Source of the DNA: Lingula anatina
Lineage: Eukaryota > Brachiopoda > Lingulata > Lingulida > Lingulidae
Direction: 5' to 3'
Assembly: GCF_001039355.2 (NCBI RefSeq)
Contig: NW_019776113.1
Location: 71,787-135,786 of the forward strand
Length of the DNA stretch: 64,000 nt
Shown: piece by piece, positions 17,189 through 28,946 of the stretch
Position numbering within the stretch: the first letter of the stretch is position 1
Layout: every line of letters starts with the position of its first letter
The notes under the pieces: model-generated
The model's database searches: none
The model's input: the letters and a program-made list of their open reading frames with translations, nothing else
Told to the model about the DNA's origin: nothing
Made by a program: the position numbers and the translations under genes

Positions 17189-19115
17189 AAGGTATTAGTA
17201 GATGTCTGACTGTAATAAAAGGGCTAAGAGAAATACTTGAACTGTCGATTGCAAAGTAAGCATCAAAAGATTTAAAGTAGGCCTATACCCAGTTATACCT
17301 GCAGTGGTAAAGATTTTTTAGTCAAGGCATACTTGGTCTTACTTCCGATGGTCTTAAACTGGCCAAGTTATCTGACATGAAAGGCTGCTAACGAATGTAG
17401 TCAATTTTCTCCAAGGTCATTTATATGGTGTCGAGCCAACTTTGAAATGCATCTTACATGTACGATTAGGCCAGGCCAATTCTTCTGTAAGCTAAACTAA
17501 TATCATTCAACTAAGGGAAGTCAAGAAAAAAGTGCTTTTTTCCTTAAGAGAATACAAATCGCACTTTAAGGCTTAAATCGCAAATCAAATGTACTATTGA
17601 TGATATTCAGATGCTGACATCAGTCAACTGACAAATTACATCCTTGCAACACGGACGTAACAAAGTTTTGGTAATTAAGTCAATGGGGCCAAGTACTGTT
17701 TTCGAAGCGTAATTCTTCACGTGTAGAAAATTACTGGTAAAAATGGAAGTCCCACGCCGTCCTCATGGACTAAGTTAAGGAAAGTGAGCCGTGGGTTATA
17801 TATTAGCATTGATTCCTCTATCTTGTTATAAATATGATAAATGCTGCCAGAGGTGGTGCAAACCTGTTACTGATACAGGGTAGTATAGAACTGAGGCATG
17901 TGTGTGGTACTAGACCTCAGTTCGTTTTCTCTGCCTGGTTATTTGGTTCCCAGAGAAAGACTTAATCAAGTTGAGGTATTGTATTTAAAACTCAGGGACA
18001 GGGAGCACGCTCGTTATTAGGGGAAATTACTTAGCTATTTTTTTCCAAAATTTCGACAGCTATTTGCTTCTCAAATGAGCTTCATTAAGCGCAGCAGTCG
18101 ACAGAGTGTAACTCTCAATGAAAATAAGATTTAATAGTCACACTGGCAGACTTGCTCTGATTTGCCTTTAGTGTATTTATTCAAAGAGAAAAAATTTACC
18201 TACCGCATCTTGATTGCATCTTAGAAGTTGAATTGTTCTAGAAGTTATATGTATAAATCGACGAGTAACTTTCAAAGAAGCATAAAGTTTGTTTCATCCA
18301 ACATATTTTTTATTTCATTTTCAGGCAGAAATCGCGGTGGTGAGAAGTCAATATTACTGACAGTCACAGGCTGCTCCCAATGCGGTTGGCAGTGCAGATA
18401 GGCCTTCTTTTGATATTTGGAGTGGTGGTTGTGGTTATTGTCGTGATTGTCCATGATGTCACAGAGAAAAATAAAACTACAGGGGACAATATGCGGCACC
18501 GGGATATTTTCCGTGCAACAAATTTTTCCAGAACATTCAATTTAACATTGGCACTGCCACAAAATTTTCGGAACACAATTGTTAAGACTTACGACAGAAG
18601 TTTTGATGGAGAAGTGTACACACCCAAGAGCACAGAAAAACGTGAAGTGCCAATTGCTGCGTATTCTGCTATGCCGTTCCTTGCAGTGGCTGCTTTCATA
18701 GTGTTTCTTTGCCTAAAAGGCACTACTTGGTTTAAAGAGGATCTCCACGAACCTTACTTTACAGAGGATACAAAATCACACTCTATGCATAAGGAGATGG
18801 TTAACTGGTTATCAGATTCTAAACCAACGAATACTTTGCCTCCGCCATACAAAGCCCATACTAGGTCCAAGCGGAAAGAAAAAACGAAAGTGAAACCCCA
18901 GCTCGGGGAATCACACCTGCTTATGCAAATGTTATTGAAAGCCGAGGAAACAAATTTTGGTACAAGTAAAGAAGTCATTTTGACAAGAAATCTTTTAACT
19001 AGAGACGTTGCAGTGGATACAAGAGACGTTGGTTTAAATAGTGAAAGTGATTATACCGTTTCGTATAGACAAACGCCTAGGATCAACCAAAAGCGCAGAT
19101 TTCAAGTAGACAATT
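17189..19115 (+). repeat. 1.93 kb near-identical tandem repeat, copy 2
   Basis: Second copy, contiguous with unique downstream sequence that completes the coding region. See the entry at 15261-17187 for the comparison. Confidence 0.97.
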
Positions 19116-19786
19116 TATTTCCTTGGGTTTCGCCAAACCATTCCCATGCAGGTTGTGAGAATAATGCATATTCCTTACATAATTGCAGACATCACAGGGA
19201 CCATCCTCACCAAAATCACGGAGTGAAACATCTAAAGCCGAGGCACGCGGACGTATTTCATGCCTTTCAGCCTAGTGTATTCCGTGGTTTACACTGTGGC
19301 CACGCGACGCAAACTCTCACTGTACAAGCTGAGTGCCACCCGATTCCAAACATACGGACACATTCTCCGGAAACTGCTGGGCCAAAGGTGTTTTTATCAC
19401 AACCGTCACTCACCAGTGACATCAGTGACAGAAGTCTTATCCACGACGCACATTATTTGTCACCAAACCAACACACAACCTTGCATTTTAGCAACAATTC
19501 TGAAAACAACCTCTGTGTAGCAAGGAGTGCGGTCGACAGATACACTTCCCCGGACGATGGGAAAGAGAGACATACATCGCACAACGATATTCAAGACAAC
19601 GATAGACCTTCCATACGTTCTTCTGCATATTTACCGATAAATGTACATGTACCCCCTGAAGACGTGACGTCTTCCTCGGAGAGCTGTGCCAGCCACACAC
19701 TTAGCAATAATGACGCAGATAGTGGTTGCTTCACGGAAAATTTAGCGCGAAATGAACTTACCAGAAGTTCCATGGAACCACGATAA
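18380..19786 (+). CDS. Two-pass membrane protein of unknown family (468 aa)
   Basis: I do not recognise the family. One coding exon follows a good splice acceptor (TTTTCAG, exon starts 18325). The ATG is the first in frame, with an in-frame TGA upstream inside the exon, so at least one 5'UTR exon lies further left. Residues 4-25 form a very hydrophobic segment rich in Val/Ile, and residues 93-112 a second one. The loop between them has three N-glycosylation sequons (NKT31, NFS48, NLT54), suggesting a hairpin with a glycosylated outer loop and a long cytosolic tail. The tail has a basic KRKEK patch and a His-rich stretch around residues 265-295, then a Ser-rich, low-complexity end. A receptor-adaptor or signalling role is possible but unsupported. 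Confidence 0.65.
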   Translation: MRLAVQIGLLLIFGVVVVVIVVIVHDVTEKNKTTGDNMRHRDIFRATNFSRTFNLTLALPQNFRNTIVKTYDRSFDGEVYTPKSTEKREVPIAAYSAMPFLAVAAFIVFLCLKGTTWFKEDLHEPYFTEDTKSHSMHKEMVNWLSDSKPTNTLPPPYKAHTRSKRKEKTKVKPQLGESHLLMQMLLKAEETNFGTSKEVILTRNLLTRDVAVDTRDVGLNSESDYTVSYRQTPRINQKRRFQVDNLFPWVSPNHSHAGCENNAYSLHNCRHHRDHPHQNHGVKHLKPRHADVFHAFQPSVFRGLHCGHATQTLTVQAECHPIPNIRTHSPETAGPKVFLSQPSLTSDISDRSLIHDAHYLSPNQHTTLHFSNNSENNLCVARSAVDRYTSPDDGKERHTSHNDIQDNDRPSIRSSAYLPINVHVPPEDVTSSSESCASHTLSNNDADSGCFTENLARNELTRSSMEPR

Positions 19787-20359
19787 AGTAATTGAAAGCC
19801 TTTGGGGATTTTATTTTTGAGGCAAGAACGCGGAACTCCTTACCCTGCGGATTGTGTGTACACGAGATATTTTACGTGATCGGCCACACAGCTTATCTGA
19901 AAAAAAAATCGGTTCATTGCGCAAACAGTACCCCGTTGAGTGACTTTCACTCTCTCGTTTGGTTGTTTTTTCAGCACACGAGGACCGACTAGAAGTCGAT
20001 TGGCACTGCCTTATAGGCCGGGGCTTAAATAGTTCCAATTACCAAAAAATGCCGATAGTGGATGACGGTTGATTTTGAAGTGAATCTTAAGGTCCTGCCT
20101 TCAGTCTTCCTGGGTACTTGGCTTTGTTTCAAAGGACCAATCACTCAAAAGAAAAAAGCAATACACCATAAAAGTACATTAATTCAGTTTTTTTCCTATT
20201 AATACAGAGTGTCAGGTCTAATATCTTTGATAAGAGTGAGCTTACAGGTCTGGGAAAACAGAGGTCAATAACATCTTTTCGTTCGATTTGCGCTTCACGT
20301 TTGTATACAAAAATAAAGAAACCTCTCAGGGTGGCTAAAGGGAGTCAGTCCCCTCCCCT

Positions 20360-20383
20360 ACACACACACACACACACACACAC
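20360..20383. repeat. (AC)n microsatellite
   Basis: About 12 AC units. Confidence 0.9.
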
Positions 20384-21340
20384 GTAAACAAACACACCCT
20401 AAGATGGATCCACCTTTGGGTAAAAATTCCTAAACCTGATATAAAGACTAAAATTGAACATTTATCACGTATGTCCAGTTTTCATTTGAGAGCACAAATT
20501 TCACCAGAAATCGGACTTTGTAACTGAGAGCATTGAGGTCTAACTTTTAGTAGAGTAAGAGCCGTATATTTCATTACTGTTCCTTAAAAGTATCAGGTAA
20601 AAAGCTGCAGGCTGCAGCAGTAAACAAATATGAATGGCACATTCTATATAATCAGGTAACCAGAACAAACTATATTAGGAGCCTATGTAAAACACCCCAT
20701 GTATTAGATCTATCAAATACATTTAGTTTATACTGCATCCGGGCGCACATTTTTAAAGTTAGCATTTAACAATTAACCTTGTACATAGTTTGTGAGTAGT
20801 TGAAACGATATCAATAAGTCACCACTGCTCATGAAATCTAATCTAACACAAAACATATCTCTACAGACATTAAAATAAGCATAACAACATGTACGTATTA
20901 TGTTTTCTGTTTTGCAGTAATAGTTTTTTTTTTCATGAAAAAGGGGAATCGGGCCAATATTGTACACGAGATCAGGCAGTAGTGACGACCTGTCATTTTT
21001 TGAAAAAACTCAAAGCAGCAAAAGGAACTATCAACAACTAAAATTTTATAGTAAAATGAACTAATAAAAACTACCAATGCATGCCTTTCTTGGCATTTTT
21101 CTGAACCGCTTTTCTTGTCAATTTTTGTAAAAAAAAAAAAAAAAAGAAAAAGAAAAAAAAGAAGAACCATGTTTTATACCCCTCAGCAACTGACAAACAA
21201 TACAGACTTGAGAAAAAAGCATTTTCACATTTTCATCTGTGCTCTTCGAATTCAAGACAACGTTTTTACTGTAATTCGGGGATGTTTCTGGGAGATTTAA
21301 AATTCTTTTATTTATCATTATACCTTAGAGGAGAACTGTT

Positions 21341-21396
<56 letters not shown>
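21341..21396. repeat. (ACT)n microsatellite
   Basis: About 18 ACT units. On the minus strand it reads as a poly-Val ORF, which is a by-product. Confidence 0.95.
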
Positions 21397-21824
21397 AAAA
21401 CATAAATTTTCTCATCAGAATGGATTGTCTTATCAAAACATCTCTGTAACTTTTCCTTGTGGGTCTAGAAAGGTGGCTTACAAAGAGTTTAAAAGATAGC
21501 CATTGCATTGTAATTGTAGCGATAAACCAATATCATAAATAAACTATGGTACTACCTTTATGACATTTTTATCTTTCTAAACAATATTTTTAGTGTTTCA
21601 GATACCAAAATATTTTATATCTAAACAATGCACTCAAGAACTGAGAAAATAAGGGTAGACCTACCACAATTAAGTTGGTGCTGCCACCAAGCGAGTGAGC
21701 CCGACACTAAACACCACTTTTTAGGACTCAGTAGGTGTTTCTGTGCAGTTTTTTTTCGTCTAGTGATGTCAGTTAGCCTATCTCCAGTAAGTCTGACAGT
21801 GAATATGTAGTTCGTCCCCGATCC

Positions 21825-22400
21825 GTGAAGGAATGAATAATCACAACTGGGAATAGAGTGCTCTCCTTGATCTACACAAATTTAATTAGCCACTGTAATT
21901 TTCTTTTGATGCAGGAATTTCTTCATCAAAATTGGATTACAAGACATATATTTTGTTACTTATATTATTTTACCTGTACAAATAAAAGTACTCTAGATTA
22001 TAAATCTGTCATTCTAATCTTAATTCTAAAATACGCGCGACACTTAGGTAAAATCTGGATATTGAAATGTAAATGGATAATGATAATGGATGAATGTCTG
22101 TGCAAAGATTAAGTTAATTCAGCTCCAAGGTATTAATAGATCTCTGACAAAAAAGAGACTAAAGAAAATAATTGCCAGGCAAACAAAATACGTCTATGAT
22201 ACAGTGTATCACTGTTAAAGGTTTATTATTAGGGGCTTAATTGGGCCTATCTTCGATGCCCAAAAACTTGCCATATAATTTATCTTACCGCCAATGAACG
22301 TATAGTTATCAGTTGTTTTCAAGATCATTTGCAAACTTAGAAATACAATTTACGACAGGACCGCCAATTCTTTTGTGAAATTAGAAGTATTACGGTTTCT
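21825..22400 (+). repeat. Old direct duplication, copy 2 (partner at 14.9-15.5 kb)
   Basis: Diverged copy of 14945-15560, same orientation; landmarks are given there. The similarity weakens toward the right and I do not see the membrane-protein ORF following it, so only the non-coding 5' part appears duplicated or preserved. Confidence 0.6.
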
Positions 22401-22574
22401 CCGTAAAAGAATGGGTTAACAGTTTGGTGTAACTAGCAAAACAAATGTTCTTTAGTTAGAATTCAGAATGCTAACTTTAGGATATACGCAAAGTGATATA
22501 TATAATGCCAACTCTTCAAGTGACAATGTTTTGTTACGCCAACAAAACAACAGGGCACAGATCGAGTTCTCTCT

Positions 22575-22578
<4 letters not shown>

Positions 22579-22609
<31 letters not shown>
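22579..22609. repeat. (CT)n microsatellite
   Basis: About 15 CT units. Confidence 0.9.
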
Positions 22610-22612
<3 letters not shown>

Positions 22613-23861
22613 TCCCTACAAACATTCGCAGTGTCATTTCTCATGTGCGCGCAGTATTTATGAGTATTGTACCAGTACGTGGTACGTTGGTAATGTATGA
22701 TTTGACACATTACTGACAAATCAGATACAGACTTCACGAACCCATCGATGACATTGACGGCGATTGTATATTTTACTGAACGGTTAAATCCCTTGCAAAT
22801 AAATAGGCTTATAATATTTTATCCATTTCTTGAAATGTTTGTCACATGATTTGCAGTTTTCTACTGTAGAAAGCTGATAAATTATTACTTTAAAACGGAA
22901 GAAGGGAGGTTCTTCTTCCATCAACTAAATTATATCTGTTGGGCAATTTTAACATAACTTTTTCTGTAAATGTACCAAACTGTGCGTACTAGTACTGCAA
23001 TGATCACCACGACTACACTCGAGCGTTAACTACATGTACATGTACAATGTAGGCCTACATATACTATTGGTGTACTCTAGCCCTTAACTTGAGAAACATG
23101 CTACTTTGTCACAAAAAGAAAACATGAAAAATACGCAACGCGTGTGGCGTGTACCTGCTCAACCAGATCGCTTTCTTTGTTATTGTCCTTATCATTTTAC
23201 AACATACATTACAATACCACGTATATCGAGAACGAGGCGAATGTTTGGAGAGTGTTTGTAGTCATCACATGATTTGGGGGAATTCCCTACACGCTTCCGC
23301 CAGTGCTAAAAAAAAGTAGCCATCTTAATTTATCAATTCTGTGGGCAATGCAGGTATGTTTATCACAAAAAAAGATGTTAATGAACACTCTGTGGTTTGC
23401 CGAAGAGTGTCACGTTTGGAAATCAGGAGATTTATTCAAGGGCAGGCGAAATTTGCGATACATCGTTATTACAAATGTCATGTGAGCAATTCTTTGAATA
23501 AACTCCCATCTTAAATCAATTTTAGAGATGCCAACCTGAGCATAGTTTTGACTTTGATGAGCATTGACATTTTATAGTATACATTTAAGATTCATTTCAC
23601 TAGTTTAAGTATGAGTTCCAGTGAAATCGTTCCATAGAAATCCTTTTGGACTTGTCAGGGAGATAAATTCAGATATACAGTACATGTACATGTAAATATG
23701 CTGGTAGCCTACTTCACTCTACACCCAAATTTGTATGTACAAAATATGTACATTGAATCACATTAATTAAAAATTGTTACATGTATAACTTTGAATAATT
23801 CTCTTTTTTTCAGGATTTTTCCTTTTAATTTATTCAAACATTGCGTTAAGTCGACATCAGT

Positions 23862-26800
23862 ATGCCAAAAAAGAAACAGAGGTCTAAACAAAATGGCAGA
23901 GAGCTTGACAGCATTACCCTGAGTATGGAATCGGATGAATCATATCCAGGACTTCCAAGAAGACCAACTTTACAGACCTCAAAATACTATAAACTTGTTC
24001 TGAAGAAGAGAAGAACATATCTTATAAACAATTTGGACTTGGAATCCCATGTTATTCTTCTGGATCATCTTGTAGAAAATGATGTTATTACTAAAGACCA
24101 GTATGATCACATCAAAGACAAGAAAGGGAGGGAAAGAGTTGCTAAACTTTTGGATGCACTCTCCATGAAAGACACACAGGCCTTCTTTGCCTTTTTAAAC
24201 TTACTGAGAGAAACTGGAGATGACTTTATAGCAGATGAACTGATTGATTTGTGCCAACGAAATAATCTTTCCATTCCAGTGGAAATGAAACCCTTACATA
24301 TACAGAATCATCAGGAAAGTATGCATACCAGTACTAGTACAAGCACAGAATTTAGTAGCTCATATTTTGTAAGTTCACAGGAATCTGGTGGACCCATTCA
24401 CGAGACTGTTCGCCGAAGACACCCAAAAGCTGACATGCAGAATCCCTCAACCAGGGCTGATTTTCCTCCTAGTCATGTGCACATACCTGAGCCATTCTCC
24501 AGTCCTACTGGCTATCACAAACCCCCTGATATAGTTGAGGACTTTGTAAAATGTCAGCATGGCAGGGCACTTGCTATATGTTTTTACTGTGTTCCTGATC
24601 AATCTTTCCTAACACGGGGTTTGAGAATGATAAATGATAATCGCAGTGTCAACAGTTGTGGGGAGTTTAAAAGTGTGTATTTATATGTAATAATTATTGT
24701 TCAGTCATTTGATTTTTTTCTTTGATGAACAGAATTATTTTAAAGAGCTATGTAGAAATATTAAAACTTATTTTATTATTATCATTCGGAATAATGTAGA
24801 AATCTTAGACTTCAGTGGGCTATTAACAAGTAAAAGTGTAGATTTTTTCTCCTTTCCACCCTAGATCATAATATATACCAAATAATGCAATGGCATTGTT
24901 TATGTTTCAACTTTAATTTTGTGAAAAACCTTATTTGAGGAATTCTTTTTTTTTTTTTTTTTTTGTTCCAGTTATTCTTCTGGGAAAGTCGAATGCAGGC
25001 AAGAGTTCTTTGCTGCACGGCTTTTTGTTCTCCAACTTCAAGCATGTTCTCCCAACTGTTGGCTTAGATGAACAAGCACGCACCTTTGAATATAAGGGAA
25101 AAAGATACACTTTTGTATTCCATGATACTGCAGGACAGGAGTTATATGATGGAATAACAGAAAAGTATATTGCTTAATGTTTTCATAAAAAATTTGTACG
25201 TAGACATTTGCAAGAGTTATGTTCTAAGATGTTCTTTTTTCTGGTAGTTTTACTGTACAATTTAATGACAATGTATGATATATAGTATAATTTTTCTTTA
25301 AGAAAGCTAAGGTAAAGAATTTTTTCACTTATATTCCAGTTATGTGAGGGATGCACACGGTGTTTTGTTTGTGTATGATGTAACCGAGGATGAGAACAAG
25401 GTTCGAGCTTCTCTACAGAAGTGCTCTTCCTGGAGGAAAAAAATAGATTTAGATCAAACTGTCTTTCGGCTGGCTGGTAATAAAACAGATATTGCAACCA
25501 CAGAAGGACAAGACATAGCAGTCAGAACAATAAAGGAATTTCAAAGTATAAAAAAATATTCTCTTATATCATAAAAATAGTTTATTGTAAGCCAAATTGC
25601 TATTGCACGGTCAATTAAAACAGTTGTAAAGTCATGCAGCCATCAGATTCATTGCACAATGAGTTACTTTGAAACGTCAAGGAACTCTCAACAAGATAAT
25701 ATGAGACTCGTATACTAGTTTTTTTGTGATTTATATAAATAAATGAGAGTTGGACATTTATAGTCTATAGTTTGTGGTTCATTATATTGCAGTTAAGTCA
25801 GCCATGAATTAAAATTGATTTTTTGTTTTAGATCTTACGACTATTAGATCCAACTTTACTTCAGCTGTTACAGGGTTTCATGTTGGGGATATCTTCTACA
25901 ATATTGTTCTAGGTAAGAATCACTGAGAATTACAAAATTTAATCAAGTTTGGTTTGGAATTATTGAAGGAAGATATGCCGTTAAGTTATCAATCTTATTA
26001 TATTTTGGCCACCCAGGTCAGACAATTACTGCACAAACTGTCAAATGGACTAGGTATGTATGTATGTTTGTATGCAGGGCTCGACATAAACATTTTTCAC
26101 TTGGCTGCTACTACCAGGCCCTGAGGTTTGGTTACTTTTCCAGGCTTAAAAAAGAATTTGCTCAGAGGAGGGAGTGGGGTGGGGGGTGTTGGGGGGAGGG
26201 GTTACCTAGCATACAATGAAATACTTTAAATTTCCTAACCAATACTCCTGATTCACAAAAATGTAACATATATGTATAAATTTGCTTTCTTATAATAAGC
26301 ATAGCATACACAACTATACTGTAGGAGGAGGAGGAAGAGTCGATGCCATAAAACACATTGTAAAACACACAATAAATGAAAAATATTCAAATTGCTCTTT
26401 AAAAATTTTTCTTTTATCTTACATAAAATTTTCACTTACATTAAAAGGGTATAACTTCAAAATGATCTTTCCACATATATAATTTACTTTTTACATATTG
26501 ACTACAATTATCAAAATTTCTTTCCTTACATGTAAAAATGAAAAGCTAGTTTTTCAAATAGACATTACTGGTTCAAATACGTTTCTCCAAAACAAAATCA
26601 TTGAATAGCTGCTAAAGTTAGTTCAATCACTATTCCCTTTTGGCCGGGATTTCTGGCTGATGATCTTCGAAGTCCCTTGAACAAATACATATGAAAATTG
26701 CATTCTCATCTTGCTCAGATGCCAAGGATCTCCCACTGAAGATATGCCTTTTCCATCTTGTCTAGATTACTCATCACTTGCATGTTTGTTCAGAGATGGG

Positions 26801-27207
26801 TTAAATGACAAAATGTACAAATTTGCAACAGTGTGCTTCCGCCCCACTAAGTGCCAGGAAATCAGTAGGGTTGTCAGACAACTGCTGGTCAAGATTTGGT
26901 CGCCTGAGCTAAAAAAAGAAAAAAAAAATATTGGTTGCAAAATGCAACCATCAATGACAAGACCTGGTATGTATGCTTGTGATAATAAAAATGAAAAAAA
27001 AAAGGTCAACGGTGAACACTACAGTTATTCCACACATTGTGCAAATCCCTATTGATTATTCATGGGTGAATTTGAGTGCAAATGTCATTTTATCTATCTA
27101 CAGATGTGATCAGTAACTTCGAAAAAGGTCTTCAAAGTCATAGAGGTTCTTCTGTGAAGCTCAGTAACCCAGCACGAAGAGAAAGACAACGTACTGGATG
27201 TTGCTAA
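23862..27207 (+). CDS. CARD-Rab fusion GTPase (464 aa)
   Basis: Five coding exons: 23862-24672, 24972-25164, 25340-25545, 25832-25912, 27104-27207, total 1395 nt with consistent phases. Residues 43-130 form a helical CARD (death fold): KYYKLVLKKRRTYL, a VLLDHLV-type helix, VITKDQYDHI, AKLLDAL, and AFFAFLNLLRETG. A linker of about 140 residues carries a Cys/His cluster (C231, H233, C240, C243). Residues 270-435 are a full Rab-type G domain: GKSNAGKSS P-loop (275-283), switch I PTVG with Thr299, DTAGQE (322-327), NKTD (382-385) and TSA (413-415). The protein ends GCC, a Rab geranylgeranylation site, so it should attach to membranes. CARDs recruit partners by CARD-CARD contact; a link from innate or death signalling to vesicle membranes is inferred. 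The 5'UTR exon begins at 23814. Confidence 0.9.
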
Positions 27208-27211
27208 TAAA
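27206..27211 (+). terminator. AATAAA overlapping the CARD-Rab stop codon
   Basis: The stop TAA (27205-27207) is followed by TAAAA, so the hexamer AATAAA begins inside the stop codon. A second AATAAA lies at 27775-27780. If the first is used the 3'UTR would be only about 20 nt. Confidence 0.35.
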
Positions 27212-27594
27212 AAAAAGAGGACACTGCAAGACACATGAACTCACAACTTGCAGAACCCACATGTGCCAATAGAAGGTGTTAAACAGGGGTCTTCTTTCAT
27301 TTGATTGAGAGCTGCTGCTCAAGTCATAGTAGCATACTGTTTGATTCCACAAACTTTTTACCAGAGGAATGACAAATTGGCAAAAGAAAAAAAAAATCCA
27401 GTATTGTGCTAATTACCATTTTTTTATGCATTTTGATAGCTTTTAAACATAAAGATTGAGAATATATCTACATTTAAGAGTGCAGGTTAAAATTTCATGT
27501 CTAACCCATACAGCCTTGCTTTTTCATGGCAGTTACTTTATTACCCATAGCACAATGCTTTGTTCCATAGAAACGAACCGCCTTTTTTGGCAGG

Positions 27595-27597
<3 letters not shown>

Positions 27598-27634
<37 letters not shown>
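27598..27634. repeat. (AT)n microsatellite
   Basis: About 18 AT units. Confidence 0.95.
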
Positions 27635-27638
<4 letters not shown>

Positions 27639-27902
27639 ATTTTTGTATAAATTTTGCTTGATACTACAAAGTATTTATAAGAATTTTATTTATATAAAAC
27701 ATTATATTGAACATAAAACCAACACGTAGAGCAGTCTTATTTTTTCAAGGAATGTATTATTCTTGAAAAAAGCAAATAAAGTCCTGTCATATTTCATGGT
27801 TCTTTCTTTTTCTGCTAATTAATGTTCTTTAATATAATACAAAATTTTGTTCTTGCAAACTTAACCTATTAACTCATTTGTACCTGATGTGTTGCAAAAA
27901 CA

Positions 27903-27908
27903 TTTATT
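27903..27908 (-). terminator. Likely SNRPD3 polyadenylation signal
   Basis: TTTATT on the plus strand, that is AATAAA on the minus strand, about 450 bp beyond the SNRPD3 stop. The SNRPD3 and CARD-Rab transcripts would converge in this interval. Confidence 0.4.
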
Positions 27909-28355
27909 ATTCATTTGACTGGGTGTGTGGGGAGACGGGTTAATGAAATGTATTGCTCATAATCTGCATGAAATAAAATCCAACTGCATCAATGATCCCA
28001 ACCTCATCAATCCCAGCACTGGTGTGCATTAACTCCAATAAAACCTTCAGTCAACAGTTATAAAAAAGTAACCTCACAAATTTTGTGAATTATTGACTAC
28101 CACTACATTACTCAAAATAATAACTGATCATGAGGCTTCTTTTCAATGAAAGCGGTACTAGGTAAGACTATCCATGTGAACTGTTTCACAAATGTTTCTC
28201 CCTTTGCTCTATATGTACATGCTGCTTTGAACGTAACAGTAGTCTTCAGTTGCACAGATCCAGGTACTTTGCCTCAATACTTGCAACCCTAGTGCAAAGA
28301 TAACTGTAATTGATCTTCACTGGAGATAAAATCAAGTCTCATTTTCAGTGCTACA

Positions 28356-28946
28356 TCACTGTCTTCTCTGGAACACATTTCCCCGGCCTCTTGACCTGCC
28401 TCGTCCACGAGCAGCAGCTAGAATAAAGAAAAATACAGATGAACCAGTGCAATTTGATTTTTCAAATGCTTTATGTTTACAAATTTAAAATCAGTGGCAA
28501 TCGAACAAAATTTTAATGTTTACCCAGTATCCACTACCTAAAAGTTTACCTTTCTGAATTTGGTATAACTATCTTATTATATAATGCAAATCAAAGGTGG
28601 AAAGGCAAGAGGTTCTTTGTTACGTACCCTGTGAACGTAGAATAGCTGATTTTCCTCTCGTAGCTCCACCACCGGGGCCTTTGCCCTGGATTTTCTTGAA
28701 CATCGGAGCATTCTTTAACATATCTGGTAGTATGAGAAATCTGATCTTGCTGCCTCTGATGAAAACATTCTCTAGTTGTGCAACTCTGCCATCTCTGTAA
28801 GTCACTGTAATATTAGACATTTGACAGTTCATGTTGTCTTCAGCTTCCACAAGCTTTCCCCGATACACTTCACCTGTGGTCGTTTCACACGTGATTACGT
28901 GGCCTTCTGCTTCATGCAGAACCTTTATAGGTACACCAATGGACAT
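28356..28946 (-). CDS. SNRPD3: Small nuclear ribonucleoprotein Sm D3 (126 aa)
   Basis: Core Sm-ring protein of the spliceosomal U1, U2, U4 and U5 snRNPs. Two coding exons on the minus strand: 28946-28628 and 28417-28356, giving 126 residues, the same length as human SmD3. The start [16 protein letters not shown] is the family start. Sm1 is at the N-terminal half ([17 protein letters not shown]) and Sm2 includes [20 protein letters not shown]. The second exon supplies the RG-rich tail ([14 protein letters not shown]) that in other animals is symmetrically dimethylated and bound by SMN. The donor is G-GTACGT and the acceptor ATTCTAG. It is divergent from GUCD1, with 348 bp between start codons. 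Confidence 0.97.

Larger units (their letters stand above)
19787..23813. other. Intergenic or 3'UTR/5'UTR region
   Basis: No coding gene recognised. An AATAAA at about 20312 could end the membrane-protein transcript. The interval contains (AC)n, (ACT)n and (CT)n microsatellites, an A-rich run near 21130-21165 and the old duplication at 21.8-22.4 kb. A splice donor after GCAATGCAG near 23351 could close a 5'UTR exon of the CARD-Rab gene; this is a weak inference. Confidence 0.4.

Noticed and set aside
21308-21508. Poly-Val ORF
   Set aside because: Produced entirely by the (ACT)n microsatellite.
26077-26095. CAGGGCTCGACATAAAC, resembling a hAT transposon end
   Set aside because: No matching right end or target duplication found within 700 bp, so only a possible fragment.
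26711-27055. Plus-strand ORF of 114 codons in CARD-Rab intron 4
   Set aside because: No domain; including it would break the Rab fold between exons that join in frame.
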